Positions 1-6,636 are shown, counted from the stretch's first letter. The stretch: DNA of 7,073 nucleotides from an uncultured Ruminococcus sp. (GCA_947174625.1 CAMWJT010000066.1:1-7073), one strand, 5' to 3'. A program made the numbers and translations. Notes: generated by a model from the letters alone, not told the origin.

Positions 1-38
1 TCATATAGGAATACAAACAAAAGAAAGGGTGTATCCTC

Positions 39-980
39 ATGCAAAAAAAATTAACATCCCGGATATTTGCCGGAATTCTCGCAATGGGCTTGCTGAGTGG
101 CTGTGGTATCAAAAATACTGAAAATTCTGAAGATTCTAAAAATACTATAAAAATTGCTTATCTCCCGATTACACATTCACTTGCGGTACTGGAAGAGGCG
201 CAGGAACTGGAAAATGAAACCGGAACAAAAATAGAACTTGTAAAATTTGGTGCATGGTCGGAACTGCTTGACGCACTCAACAGCGGAAGAGTGGACGGCG
301 CTTCGGTTCTGATGGAACTTGCAATGAAATCCAGGCAGGAAGGTGTTGGGATCAAGGCTGTTGCCCTGGGTCATCATGACGGAAATGTTATCGTCGTATC
401 CAATGCGATTAATTCTGCTTCTGATCTGAAAGGCAAGACTTTTGCAATTCCGCACAGACAATCATCACACAATATTCTTTTGCATGAAACACTCGCAAAA
501 GGCGGACTGACAACGGATGATATTACGATCACAGAACTTGCACCGACAGAAATGCCGTCAGCACTTGCCAGCGGACAGATTGACGGTTACTGTGTCGCAG
601 AACCGTTCGGCGCAATGGGTGTGTCGATTGATGCAGGAAAAGTGTTGTATACATCAGAAGAACTCTGGGAGGATTCTATTTGCTGTGGACTTGTATTGAC
701 AGATCAGTTTATTGAAAATCGTCCGGAGGATGCAAAACAATTCGTTGAAAATTATAAAAAGGCAGGCAATGCACTGGATGCAGAAACGGCAATGACAACG
801 GCAAAGCAATATTTCAGCCAGAGCGAAGAAGTGCTTGCGACGTCACTCCAGTGGATTTCTTATCAGGATCTTGACATAACAGAAGATACTTACAATAGCT
901 TGACAGAAAAAGTAAAGAGCTACGGACTTTCTGACAATCCGCCTGCATACAGCGAATTTGTGATAAATAATCTTGATTAA
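39..980 (+). CDS. NitT/TauT-type ABC transporter substrate-binding lipoprotein
   Basis: This 313-residue protein is the extracellular solute receptor of the importer encoded by the next two genes. Residues 1-22 form a lipoprotein signal: basic start (QKK), hydrophobic core, and lipobox L19-S20-G21-C22, so Cys22 should be lipidated and anchored to the outer face of the membrane. A short Asn/Ser/Glu/Lys-rich tether follows to about residue 35. The rest fits the periplasmic-binding type II fold of the SsuA/TauA/NrtA/THI5-like family: IKIAYLPITHSLAVL at the first strand (about 37-51), LGHHDGNVIVV (110-120), LKGKTFAIPHRQSS (130-143) and IDGYCVAEPFGAMG (181-194). The ATG at 39 has a GAAAGGG ribosome site at 23-29, nine bases upstream. 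The family imports nitrate, sulfonates, bicarbonate, pyrimidine precursors and other small molecules; the ligand cannot be read from sequence. Linkage to a CooS-like enzyme suggests an unusual ligand (inference). Confidence 0.93.
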   Translation: MQKKLTSRIFAGILAMGLLSGCGIKNTENSEDSKNTIKIAYLPITHSLAVLEEAQELENETGTKIELVKFGAWSELLDALNSGRVDGASVLMELAMKSRQEGVGIKAVALGHHDGNVIVVSNAINSASDLKGKTFAIPHRQSSHNILLHETLAKGGLTTDDITITELAPTEMPSALASGQIDGYCVAEPFGAMGVSIDAGKVLYTSEELWEDSICCGLVLTDQFIENRPEDAKQFVENYKKAGNALDAETAMTTAKQYFSQSEEVLATSLQWISYQDLDITEDTYNSLTEKVKSYGLSDNPPAYSEFVINNLD

Positions 981-1000
981 TTTTAAATTATTTAAATTAT

Positions 1001-1005
1001 TGGAG
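1001..1005 (+). promoter_or_regulatory. Ribosome binding site of the permease gene
   Basis: TGGAG lies seven bases before the ATG at 1013, inside a 32-base, almost pure A/T spacer (981-1012) between the binding-protein and permease genes. The spacer shows no GC hairpin, which supports co-transcription. Confidence 0.7.
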
Positions 1006-1012
1006 TATTAAA

Positions 1013-1771
1013 ATGAAAAAAATAGTAGCTTTTAAAAATATCGTAATATCCATTGCTATATTGATCGGCATCTGGCAGTTAGCCTATACATGCAGTAATT
1101 ATAGTGATGCACTGTTTCCGTCACCATACCAGTCATTGCTTGCACTGGGAGAAATGATCCGGAACGGCTCACTTTTTGAAAATATCAAAACAAGTATGTA
1201 TCGTTTTGTAACGGGGTATGTTACATCTGTGACAGTTGCCGTGATTCTGGGACTGATTCTCGGCAGACTCCCGGCAGTGTTCCAGTATGTCAATCCGGCA
1301 GTACAGTTACTCCGTCCGATTTCGCCGACTGCCTGGATGCCGTTTATTGTATTGCTTTTCGGGATTGGCGATATTCCGGCAATTGTGATTATTTTTATTG
1401 CCGCATTTTTCCCTGTTTTTCTATCGACTGTCTCGGCTGTGGCAAGTGTCGATCCGATTTATTTTAAAGTTGCCAGAAGTTTCGGGATCAGACAGCCACA
1501 GCTTACCTGGAAGGTGATTCTACCGGCGGCATTTCCGCAAATTGCAAGCGGTATCCATCTTGCAATCGGCACATCCTGGATCTTTCTTGTTGCCGGTGAA
1601 ATGGTGGGAGCGCAGTCCGGACTGGGCTATCAGATCATTGATGCCAGAAATAATATCCGTGCGGATATTCTGCTTGCTACGATTGTTGTGATTGGTGTGA
1701 TCGGGATTATCCTTGACGGTTTACTGAAATTAGCAGAAAATAAGATCATGAAAGCATGGGGTGGGCAGTAA
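1013..1771 (+). CDS. ABC transporter permease, SsuC/TauC-like (BPD_transp_1)
   Basis: This 252-residue inner-membrane protein would form a homodimeric channel for the solute delivered by the upstream lipoprotein. Hydrophobic stretches are visible at about 10-27, 66-84, 108-143 (long enough for two helices), 181-199 and 218-240, consistent with the usual six-helix layout. The cytoplasmic EAA loop that docks onto the ATPase is at about 153-178: it begins VARSFGIRQPQ and ends VILPAAFPQI, keeping the characteristic Gly and the LP pair. Length is normal for the SsuC/TauC/NrtB family (about 250-270). The start at 1013 is set by the TGGAG site. The stop codon is two bases before the next start, so translation is probably coupled to the ATPase. 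No truncation or unusual feature was seen. Confidence 0.94.
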   Translation: MKKIVAFKNIVISIAILIGIWQLAYTCSNYSDALFPSPYQSLLALGEMIRNGSLFENIKTSMYRFVTGYVTSVTVAVILGLILGRLPAVFQYVNPAVQLLRPISPTAWMPFIVLLFGIGDIPAIVIIFIAAFFPVFLSTVSAVASVDPIYFKVARSFGIRQPQLTWKVILPAAFPQIASGIHLAIGTSWIFLVAGEMVGAQSGLGYQIIDARNNIRADILLATIVVIGVIGIILDGLLKLAENKIMKAWGGQ

Positions 1772-1773
1772 AT

Positions 1774-2547
1774 ATGGCATATATTGAAGTAAAAAATGCC
1801 TGCAAGAAATATATCCAGAACGGATCTGAAACAATCGTTCTTGATGATGTTTCACTTGACATTGAAAAAGGAGAATTTATCTGTCTTTTAGGTCCGTCAG
1901 GATGCGGAAAAAGTACGCTTCTGAATGCGCTTGCAGGATTTGAGACTGTCAACAGTGGGAGCGTGAAGATTGACGGAAATGAAGTCAAAGAGCCGTCAGA
2001 GAAAAATATCACGATTTTTCAGAATTATGGATTACTTCCCTGGAGAAATGTTTTAAAAAATGTGGAGCTGGGCTTAGAATCCAAAAAAATCCCCAAAGAA
2101 GAACGGCAAAAAATTGCTGAGGAATATATTGAACTTGTGGGACTGAAAGGCTTTGAAAAACGGCATCCCCGGCAATTGTCAGGTGGTCAGCAACAGCGTG
2201 TGGCAATCGCCAGGGGATTGGCAGTCGATCCGGATATTATTTTTATGGATGAACCATTCGGCGCACTGGATGCGATCACGAGAATGAAGTTACAGGATGA
2301 TATTTTGAAAATTTCGAGAGAACAGAAAAAGACGATTATTTTTGTAACGCATGATATTGAAGAAGCAGTTTTTTTAGCAGACCGGATTGTCATTATGATG
2401 GCGAATCCCGGAAGAATCAAGAGTATTGTAAAAGTTCCGCTTGGGAATTACCGGAACAGGACAAGCCGGAATTTTCTCTATGTGAGAGATAAAATTTTTG
2501 AATTATTCAATCTAAAAACAGAAGAATATATCGAATATGTAATTTAA
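1774..2547 (+). CDS. ABC transporter ATP-binding protein, SsuB/TauB-like
   Basis: This 257-residue cytoplasmic ATPase would power the importer. All nucleotide-binding motifs are present: Walker A GPSGCGKST (40-48), Q-loop Gln83 in FQNYGLLPW, signature LSGGQQQR (135-142), Walker B IIFMDEP (155-161), D-loop GALD (163-166) and switch His193 in VTHD. FQNYGLLPW and DEPFGALDAITR are typical of the nitrate/sulfonate/taurine group (established family knowledge). I chose the ATG at 1774 because the protein then begins with the usual family N-terminus (MAYIEVKNACKKY) two bases after the permease stop. An in-frame ATG at 1756 would add six residues and overlap the permease by 16 bases; it remains possible, as no strong ribosome site separates the two. 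After about residue 215 there is a 40-residue tail without a recognisable extra domain. Confidence 0.95.
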   Translation: MAYIEVKNACKKYIQNGSETIVLDDVSLDIEKGEFICLLGPSGCGKSTLLNALAGFETVNSGSVKIDGNEVKEPSEKNITIFQNYGLLPWRNVLKNVELGLESKKIPKEERQKIAEEYIELVGLKGFEKRHPRQLSGGQQQRVAIARGLAVDPDIIFMDEPFGALDAITRMKLQDDILKISREQKKTIIFVTHDIEEAVFLADRIVIMMANPGRIKSIVKVPLGNYRNRTSRNFLYVRDKIFELFNLKTEEYIEYVI

Positions 2548-2567
2548 TTTTAATTTATATTTAATTT

Positions 2568-2573
2568 AAGGAG
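2568..2573 (+). promoter_or_regulatory. Ribosome binding site deciding the cooS-like start
   Basis: AAGGAG is the only good Shine-Dalgarno match before the CooS-like gene. It is three bases from an in-frame TTG at 2577, too close for initiation, and 12 bases from the ATG at 2586, slightly long but workable. The ATG is therefore preferred. The surrounding spacer (2548-2585) is A/T-rich with no hairpin, so the gene is probably read through from the ABC genes. Confidence 0.65.
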
Positions 2574-2585
2574 AAATTGAAAATT

Positions 2586-4706
2586 ATGAGCGAACATAAG
2601 CATAATCATGAGCATCATGAACAGCATGATGAGACAATTTCACAGATCCATTCTCACAGAAATCTGATTGGATTTGATGAACACGGCATCCCGGTTGTGA
2701 CTCTGAAAGCATCCCATCACGGCGGAGAACAGGATAATGATGACGATCCGCAGGCATTTATCAAGGATTACATGAATGCCGTCAGCGAGTATCGTAAGAC
2801 ATTCCCGTCCAAGCAGGATGTTATCGAACAGACCCCCGATCCTGCGGTAAGAGAAATGCTACTCCGGATGGAACAGCTCGGCATTGATACCGCATTTGAC
2901 AGGTTCGATCAACAGAAACCACAGTGTAATTTCGGACTGGCAGGTATCTGCTGTAAAATCTGTAATATGGGACCCTGTAGAATTACCCAGAAATCCCCTA
3001 AAGGCATCTGCGGTGCGGATGCGGATCTGATCGTCGCAAGAAATTTATTGCGTTCTGCGGCGGCAGGTACGGCACAGCATGGAATGCATGCAAGAGAAGT
3101 GATGCTGGCATTGAAATATGCGGCAGAAGGCAAACTGGATGTTCCGATTCTCGGAGAGCAGAAAATCCGGAGTACTGCGGAAGCTTTCGGGATAGAACAG
3201 AAAAACAGAGAACTGAAAGACGTTGCCAGAGATCTTGCGGATGTGCTTCTTGCAGATTTGTCAAGAACCGTTCCGGGAGAATATCAGACAATTTCCGCCT
3301 GTGCCGTCCCGGAACGTCAGGAAACCTGGAAAAATCTGGATATACTTCCTATCAGTGCTTATCATGAAGTATTTGAAGCTTATCACAAATCAGGCTGTGC
3401 AACAGATGGCGACTGGAAATCCATCATGCAACAGTTTCTGAGATGCGGACTTGCCTTTACATTTTCGGGTGTTGTTGGTGCATCCATTGCAACGGACTGC
3501 CTGTTTGGTGTCGGTGACAGAGTTACTTCCAAAGTCAATATCGGTGCATTGAAAAAAGGCTATGTAAATATCGCAGTACATGGACATCTGCCATTGCTTG
3601 TCAGTCAGATCGTGGAAGCCGGCAAGCGTGAAGATCTGTTAGAACTTGCCAGATCCAAAGGTGCAAAGGGCATTCAATTTTATGGAATCTGCTGTTCCGG
3701 ACTCTCTGCGATGTATCGTTATAACGGCGTAATTCCGTTATCAAATGCTGTCTCGGCAGAACTTGTCCTTGGAACAGGTGCATTGGATTTATGGGTTGCG
3801 GATGTACAGGACGTTTTTCCGTCCATCATGGAAGTTGCAAAATGTTTTCAGACAGTTGTCGTCACGACAAGTGAATCAGCAAGACTGCCCGGTGCGGAAC
3901 GGTTTGAATATGACCATCATCATTCTAATATCGGGGAAACAAAGATACTGGCTGAAAAAATTGTCAGACGTGCCATTGCAAGTTTTGAAAACAGAAAAGG
4001 GATTCCGGTTTATATTCCGCCATACGAAGTAGAAGCCGAAGTCGGTTTTTCCGTGGAATATATCCATAGAAGATTCGGCAGTATGCAGCCGCTTGCAGAG
4101 GCAATCAAAAATGGGCAGATTCTCGGCATTGTCAATATGGTCGGCTGTAATAATCCCAAAGTCCTGTATGAGAAGTGCATTGTAGATGTGGCAGACACAC
4201 TTCTGAAACACAATGTACTGATTATTTCCAACGGCTGTGCATCATTCCCATTGATGAAGCTCGGCTACTGTGCCGTTTCCGGAAGAGAAAAGGCAGGGGA
4301 AAGTCTGCGTAACTTCCTTGCACCAGATCTACCGCCTGTATGGCATGTGGGAGAATGTATCGACAATACTCGTTCCAGTGGTATTTTTGCAGGGATTGCT
4401 AACGTTCTGGGAAAAAATCTCTATGAACTGCCGTTTGCGTTTTCATCTCCCGAATGGGGCAATGAAAAGGGGATTGATGCGGCACTTGGCTTCCGGTTAA
4501 ACGGAATCAGTTCTTATCATTGTGTGGAAGCACAGATTTATGGTTCTAAGAATGTCATTGAATTTATGAAATACGGCACAAAGGAACTGCTCGGTTCTAC
4601 CATGAATGTAGATACAGATCCAGTTGCACTGGCAGAAAAAATCATTGCTGACATGAAGGAAAAACGCAAGGCGCTTGGTTGGGTTGAAGCGCAGGAGATA
4701 ATTTAA
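2586..4706 (+). CDS. cooS: Deviant anaerobic CO dehydrogenase (CooS family), C-cluster ligand replaced
   Basis: This 706-residue protein belongs to the Ni-Fe CO dehydrogenase catalytic-subunit family; numbering is from the ATG. D- and B-cluster cysteines are all present: Cys114, Cys122, Cys123, Cys126, Cys131 and Cys142, in the order PQCNFG, GICCKIC, GPCRI, GICG. Of the C-cluster ligands known from C. hydrogenoformans CODH-II, the equivalents of His261 (His334, VHGH), Cys295 (Cys370, GICCSG), Cys446 (Cys521, VGCNN), Cys476 (Cys551, NGC) and Cys526 (Cys591, GECIDN) remain. Cys333 is Asp409, in TGALDLWVADVQD aligned without gaps. Catalytic Lys563 (Lys628) and His93/His96 (His165/His168) are kept, but Asp219 is Phe291, His99 is Glu171, His102 is Leu and Ile567 is Ala. 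An N-terminal extension of about 75 residues begins with a His-rich stretch (eight His in residues 1-24). No CooF, CooC or acetyl-CoA synthase gene is in the window. True CO dehydrogenase activity is doubtful; a hybrid-type Fe/S/O cluster is a plausible alternative (inference). Family assignment is firm, function is not. Confidence 0.93.
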   Translation: MSEHKHNHEHHEQHDETISQIHSHRNLIGFDEHGIPVVTLKASHHGGEQDNDDDPQAFIKDYMNAVSEYRKTFPSKQDVIEQTPDPAVREMLLRMEQLGIDTAFDRFDQQKPQCNFGLAGICCKICNMGPCRITQKSPKGICGADADLIVARNLLRSAAAGTAQHGMHAREVMLALKYAAEGKLDVPILGEQKIRSTAEAFGIEQKNRELKDVARDLADVLLADLSRTVPGEYQTISACAVPERQETWKNLDILPISAYHEVFEAYHKSGCATDGDWKSIMQQFLRCGLAFTFSGVVGASIATDCLFGVGDRVTSKVNIGALKKGYVNIAVHGHLPLLVSQIVEAGKREDLLELARSKGAKGIQFYGICCSGLSAMYRYNGVIPLSNAVSAELVLGTGALDLWVADVQDVFPSIMEVAKCFQTVVVTTSESARLPGAERFEYDHHHSNIGETKILAEKIVRRAIASFENRKGIPVYIPPYEVEAEVGFSVEYIHRRFGSMQPLAEAIKNGQILGIVNMVGCNNPKVLYEKCIVDVADTLLKHNVLIISNGCASFPLMKLGYCAVSGREKAGESLRNFLAPDLPPVWHVGECIDNTRSSGIFAGIANVLGKNLYELPFAFSSPEWGNEKGIDAALGFRLNGISSYHCVEAQIYGSKNVIEFMKYGTKELLGSTMNVDTDPVALAEKIIADMKEKRKALGWVEAQEII

Positions 4707-4715
4707 CATAAATTT

Positions 4716-4748
4716 GTCCCTGTTCTCGTGATGAGAACAGGGACTTTT
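4716..4748 (+). terminator. Rho-independent terminator of the ABC-cooS operon
   Basis: Perfect 12-bp stem: left arm 4716-4727 (GTCCCTGTTCTC), loop GTGAT (4728-4732), right arm 4733-4744, followed by TTTT (4745-4748) and CT. It starts nine bases after the cooS-like stop. On the opposite strand the hairpin is followed by AAATTTATG rather than a clean T-run, so it points mainly at the + strand transcript, though it may also slow the convergent one. Confidence 0.9.
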
Positions 4749-4762
4749 CTGACGGATTGCTC

Positions 4763-6568
4763 TTATTTTTGCGATTCTAAAAGCATTTTTTTCAAGATTA
4801 CAAAATCATAGATATTCACAATCTGGTCTTGCAAAACATCTGCATGTAAGAACTGCTCTTTTGTAAAAGAAGTTTGGCATAGTAAGTATTTTCTTAATAA
4901 GATTAAATCTTGTACAGAAAGCGTGCCGTCATTGTCAATATCGCCATAAAGAATGGTAGAAATTGATTCGGCAGTTGTTGTTGTGCATGCTGTGCTAGTA
5001 GTTGTTGTGCTTGTTGTCGTACTGGTAGTAGTTGTTGTACTTGTGCTTGCTGTAGTGCTGGTAGTGGTAGTGCTTGCTGTCGTACTAGTAGTGGTAGCAG
5101 TTGTGCTTGTATTTGTTGTTGTACTGGTAGTGGTAATAGTTGTACTTGTGCTTGCTGTAGTGCTAGTAGTTGTTGTTATGCTTGTGCTTGCAATACAGGA
5201 GATTTCTTCCGGTTCTTTTTCCCATAATTCATAGCTGTATAATTCCGGTTCATCTGTAGCAGAAATAGAAACCTGATAATATAATTGATTTCCCTTTGCA
5301 TACATGCCGTAAATATAGCCTTCTTGCTTCTGTTTTTCATCCAGACCGAACAGCCATTGTACACCGCCGTCTTTCCATGCAAAAACATCTGTTGGTGTTG
5401 TATAATACAAAATATCATTTACTACAACAGGTGTAATATAAGTTCCTGCATAATAATAATTTTCTTTGTCAAATACATACCATCTCGCCCATTTTGCATC
5501 CAGGGAATTGATATGCGTGATTTCTGCATTCCCTGTCTCCGCATCAAAATTACATAAATCAAACCAAGCAGTTGTTTCGTTCTGGTCTGCGTCGCAATGA
5601 ATCACAAACCATTGATTCTGATAACGAGAAATCGCAGAATTACAATGATTCCAGAAACCGTTATGATAAAAATCAGAAACCGGCAGTGCAAAAACAGACT
5701 GCCCCGTTGTCAATACCCAGTCATCAGAATCATGACTATTTTCTGTTAATGCTTCATTGGATTTCAAAAAATTCTTATGATAGACAAGTCCGGCATGCTG
5801 ATAATAGACATCATCCCAGGTCACATCTACATGATACCAGGCATGATCGATATATAACAGATTCCATGCGTGAGAAAGTGCCTGACTTTCCACCATTGCA
5901 GATGTTACACCCACACGCTGTAATAAAATATTATATAACCAGGCATAGCCCTCACAGACAGCAGCATTTTTTTCCAGCATACCATAAGCGGTGTGTTTCA
6001 ATTCCGTATTTACAGGATCTGTGTAATCCGTATACTCATAATCATAATTGACAGCCAGATAATCATGCAGATACAAAGCTTTTTCGGCATCCGACCAGGT
6101 AGCATCTACACCGGAGATAATCTCATCTATTTTTCGCATCAGATTCTGATAGGTTTCTGTATAATGATTCTCATCTTCCAGATAATTCGGCTTGATTCTG
6201 ATCAGCCCAGTATTTGATACCTGATAAGTCACCGTCAGACGGGAAGTGAGAATTCCAATATCCCAGGTAGAAATAACAGTCCTGTAAATTTTTAAAACTT
6301 CCTGGATTTTATCTAAACTATAATTTTTCGTGCCAATATCAATGATAATTCCGTCCTCATGACTGGCAATTCCCTGATAAATATCCGTTGCAATCTGCTG
6401 TGTTTCTTTCGCACTCAAAGTTTCCGTTGCGCCCAGATACGAAAAATCCGGTAAATCAATAGATTCTGTATCATTCGCCGGCTCTGCCTGTACTGGCATG
6501 CAGATAGACTGCACACCTGCCAGACACAAGGCAATCCATACCGCACATTTTTTTAAATAGTTCTGCAT
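4763..6568 (-). CDS. Secreted transglutaminase-like protein with Thr-rich linker and C-terminal dockerin
   Basis: This 601-residue exported protein has four parts. Residues 1-28 are a signal peptide (KK, hydrophobic core, likely cleavage after VQA). A transglutaminase-like (papain-fold) domain covers about 150-260, with a likely triad of Cys205 (AAVCEGYAW), His233 (LSHAWNL) and Asp248 (WYHVDVTWDD). A Trp/Tyr-rich region, about 285-450, has alternating short strands (WFVIHCD, DILYYTT, NQLYYQVS) resembling the beta repeats often found after such domains; I do not assign it a family. A Thr/Ser/Ala linker, about 459-537, leads to a type I dockerin, 541-598. Dockerins bind cohesins on scaffoldins, so the protein is probably part of a cellulosome-like complex (known for the module, inferred here). 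The domain may cleave or crosslink peptides; its substrate is unknown. The ATG at 6568 follows a G-rich site (AGGGGGGAAG on the minus strand), and a strong promoter lies just upstream. Confidence 0.92.
   Translation of the reverse strand: MQNYLKKCAVWIALCLAGVQSICMPVQAEPANDTESIDLPDFSYLGATETLSAKETQQIATDIYQGIASHEDGIIIDIGTKNYSLDKIQEVLKIYRTVISTWDIGILTSRLTVTYQVSNTGLIRIKPNYLEDENHYTETYQNLMRKIDEIISGVDATWSDAEKALYLHDYLAVNYDYEYTDYTDPVNTELKHTAYGMLEKNAAVCEGYAWLYNILLQRVGVTSAMVESQALSHAWNLLYIDHAWYHVDVTWDDVYYQHAGLVYHKNFLKSNEALTENSHDSDDWVLTTGQSVFALPVSDFYHNGFWNHCNSAISRYQNQWFVIHCDADQNETTAWFDLCNFDAETGNAEITHINSLDAKWARWYVFDKENYYYAGTYITPVVVNDILYYTTPTDVFAWKDGGVQWLFGLDEKQKQEGYIYGMYAKGNQLYYQVSISATDEPELYSYELWEKEPEEISCIASTSITTTTSTTASTSTTITTTSTTTNTSTTATTTSTTASTTTTSTTASTSTTTTTSTTTSTTTTSTACTTTTAESISTILYGDIDNDGTLSVQDLILLRKYLLCQTSFTKEQFLHADVLQDQIVNIYDFVILKKMLLESQK
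4775..4948 (-). other. Dockerin type I module coding segment
   Basis: Residues 541-598 of the transglutaminase-like protein. The first EF-hand-like calcium loop is canonical: Asp543, Asp545, Asp547, Gly548 and Asp554 in DIDNDGTLSVQD, followed by a helix LILLRKYLL. The second loop, DVLQDQIVNIYD (577-588), keeps Asp577, Asp581 and Asp588 but has Leu579 where Asn or Asp is expected and Gln582 in place of Gly; it is followed by the helix FVILKKMLL. Duplicated loop-helix units at the extreme C-terminus define the module. Confidence 0.9.
5034..5059. repeat. 26-bp exact direct repeat, copy 1
   Basis: Starts GTTGTACTTGTGCTTGC on the + strand, and is identical over 26 bases to 5139-5164. The two copies are 105 bases (35 codons) apart, so they sit in the same reading frame of the Thr-rich linker and could recombine or mark a past duplication. 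Confidence 0.85.
5139..5164. repeat. 26-bp exact direct repeat, copy 2
   Basis: Second copy of the 26-base unit at 5034-5059 within the linker-coding DNA. The match ends on both sides (A instead of T before it, A instead of G after it). Confidence 0.85.
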
Positions 6569-6604
6569 ATAAGCTTCCCCCCTGTTCTGAATTTGTCTAT
6601 TTTT

Positions 6605-6633
6605 ATTTTAACATTTTTGAATCCGAATGTCAA
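6605..6633 (-). promoter_or_regulatory. Sigma-A promoter of the dockerin protein gene
   Basis: Reading the minus strand: a perfect -35 box TTGACA (6633-6628), a 17-base spacer, and a -10 box TAAAAT (6610-6605) with an extended-10 TG one base upstream (TGTTAAAAT). Transcription would start near 6598, giving a leader of about 30 bases before the ATG at 6568. This is one mismatch from the textbook housekeeping promoter, so the gene is probably transcribed well, subject to any regulator binding the adjacent palindrome. Confidence 0.88.
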
Positions 6634-6636
6634 TAT

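Larger units (their letters stand above)
4958..5194 (-). repeat. Low-complexity DNA encoding the Thr/Ser linker
   Basis: About 237 bases of imperfect trinucleotide repeats; on the + strand they read as runs of GTAGTT, GTTGTT and GTGCTT. They encode residues 459-537, nearly all Thr, Ser or Ala with rare Ile, Asn and one Cys (Cys528). Such linkers are flexible spacers between a catalytic module and a dockerin and are often O-glycosylated (family knowledge). The repeats are in-frame multiples of three, so slippage would change linker length without breaking the gene. Confidence 0.9.

Noticed and set aside
2548..2585. A separate promoter for the CooS-like gene
   Set aside because: A TATATT at 2556-2561 could be a -10 box, but there is no -35-like sequence at the right distance and the spacer is simply A/T-rich.
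3876..4211. A 111-codon open frame on the minus strand inside the CooS-like gene
   Set aside because: It is antisense to well-conserved CooS motifs (the VGCNN segment), with no signal peptide, domain or ribosome site.
2586..4706. Annotation as an ordinary CO dehydrogenase of the Wood-Ljungdahl pathway
   Set aside because: A C-cluster ligand is missing and no acetyl-CoA synthase, corrinoid protein, CooF or CooC gene is nearby.
2586..4706. Annotation as a classical hybrid cluster protein (Hcp)
   Set aside because: The B/D-cluster cysteine pattern, the HGH, GICC and GECIDN motifs and the Lys628 region follow CooS, not Hcp.
4958..5194. A CRISPR-like or tandem repeat array
   Set aside because: The repeats are imperfect coding triplets without unique spacers, inside an intact reading frame.
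4953..5234. A 93-codon Val/Leu-rich open frame on the + strand
   Set aside because: It is the antisense of the Thr/Ser linker repeats; the composition comes from the triplet repeats, and it has no convincing ribosome site or domain.
5572..6051. A 159-codon open frame on the + strand
   Set aside because: It lies entirely antisense to the transglutaminase-like domain, whose catalytic motifs are clear on the minus strand; it has a low-quality composition and no ribosome site.
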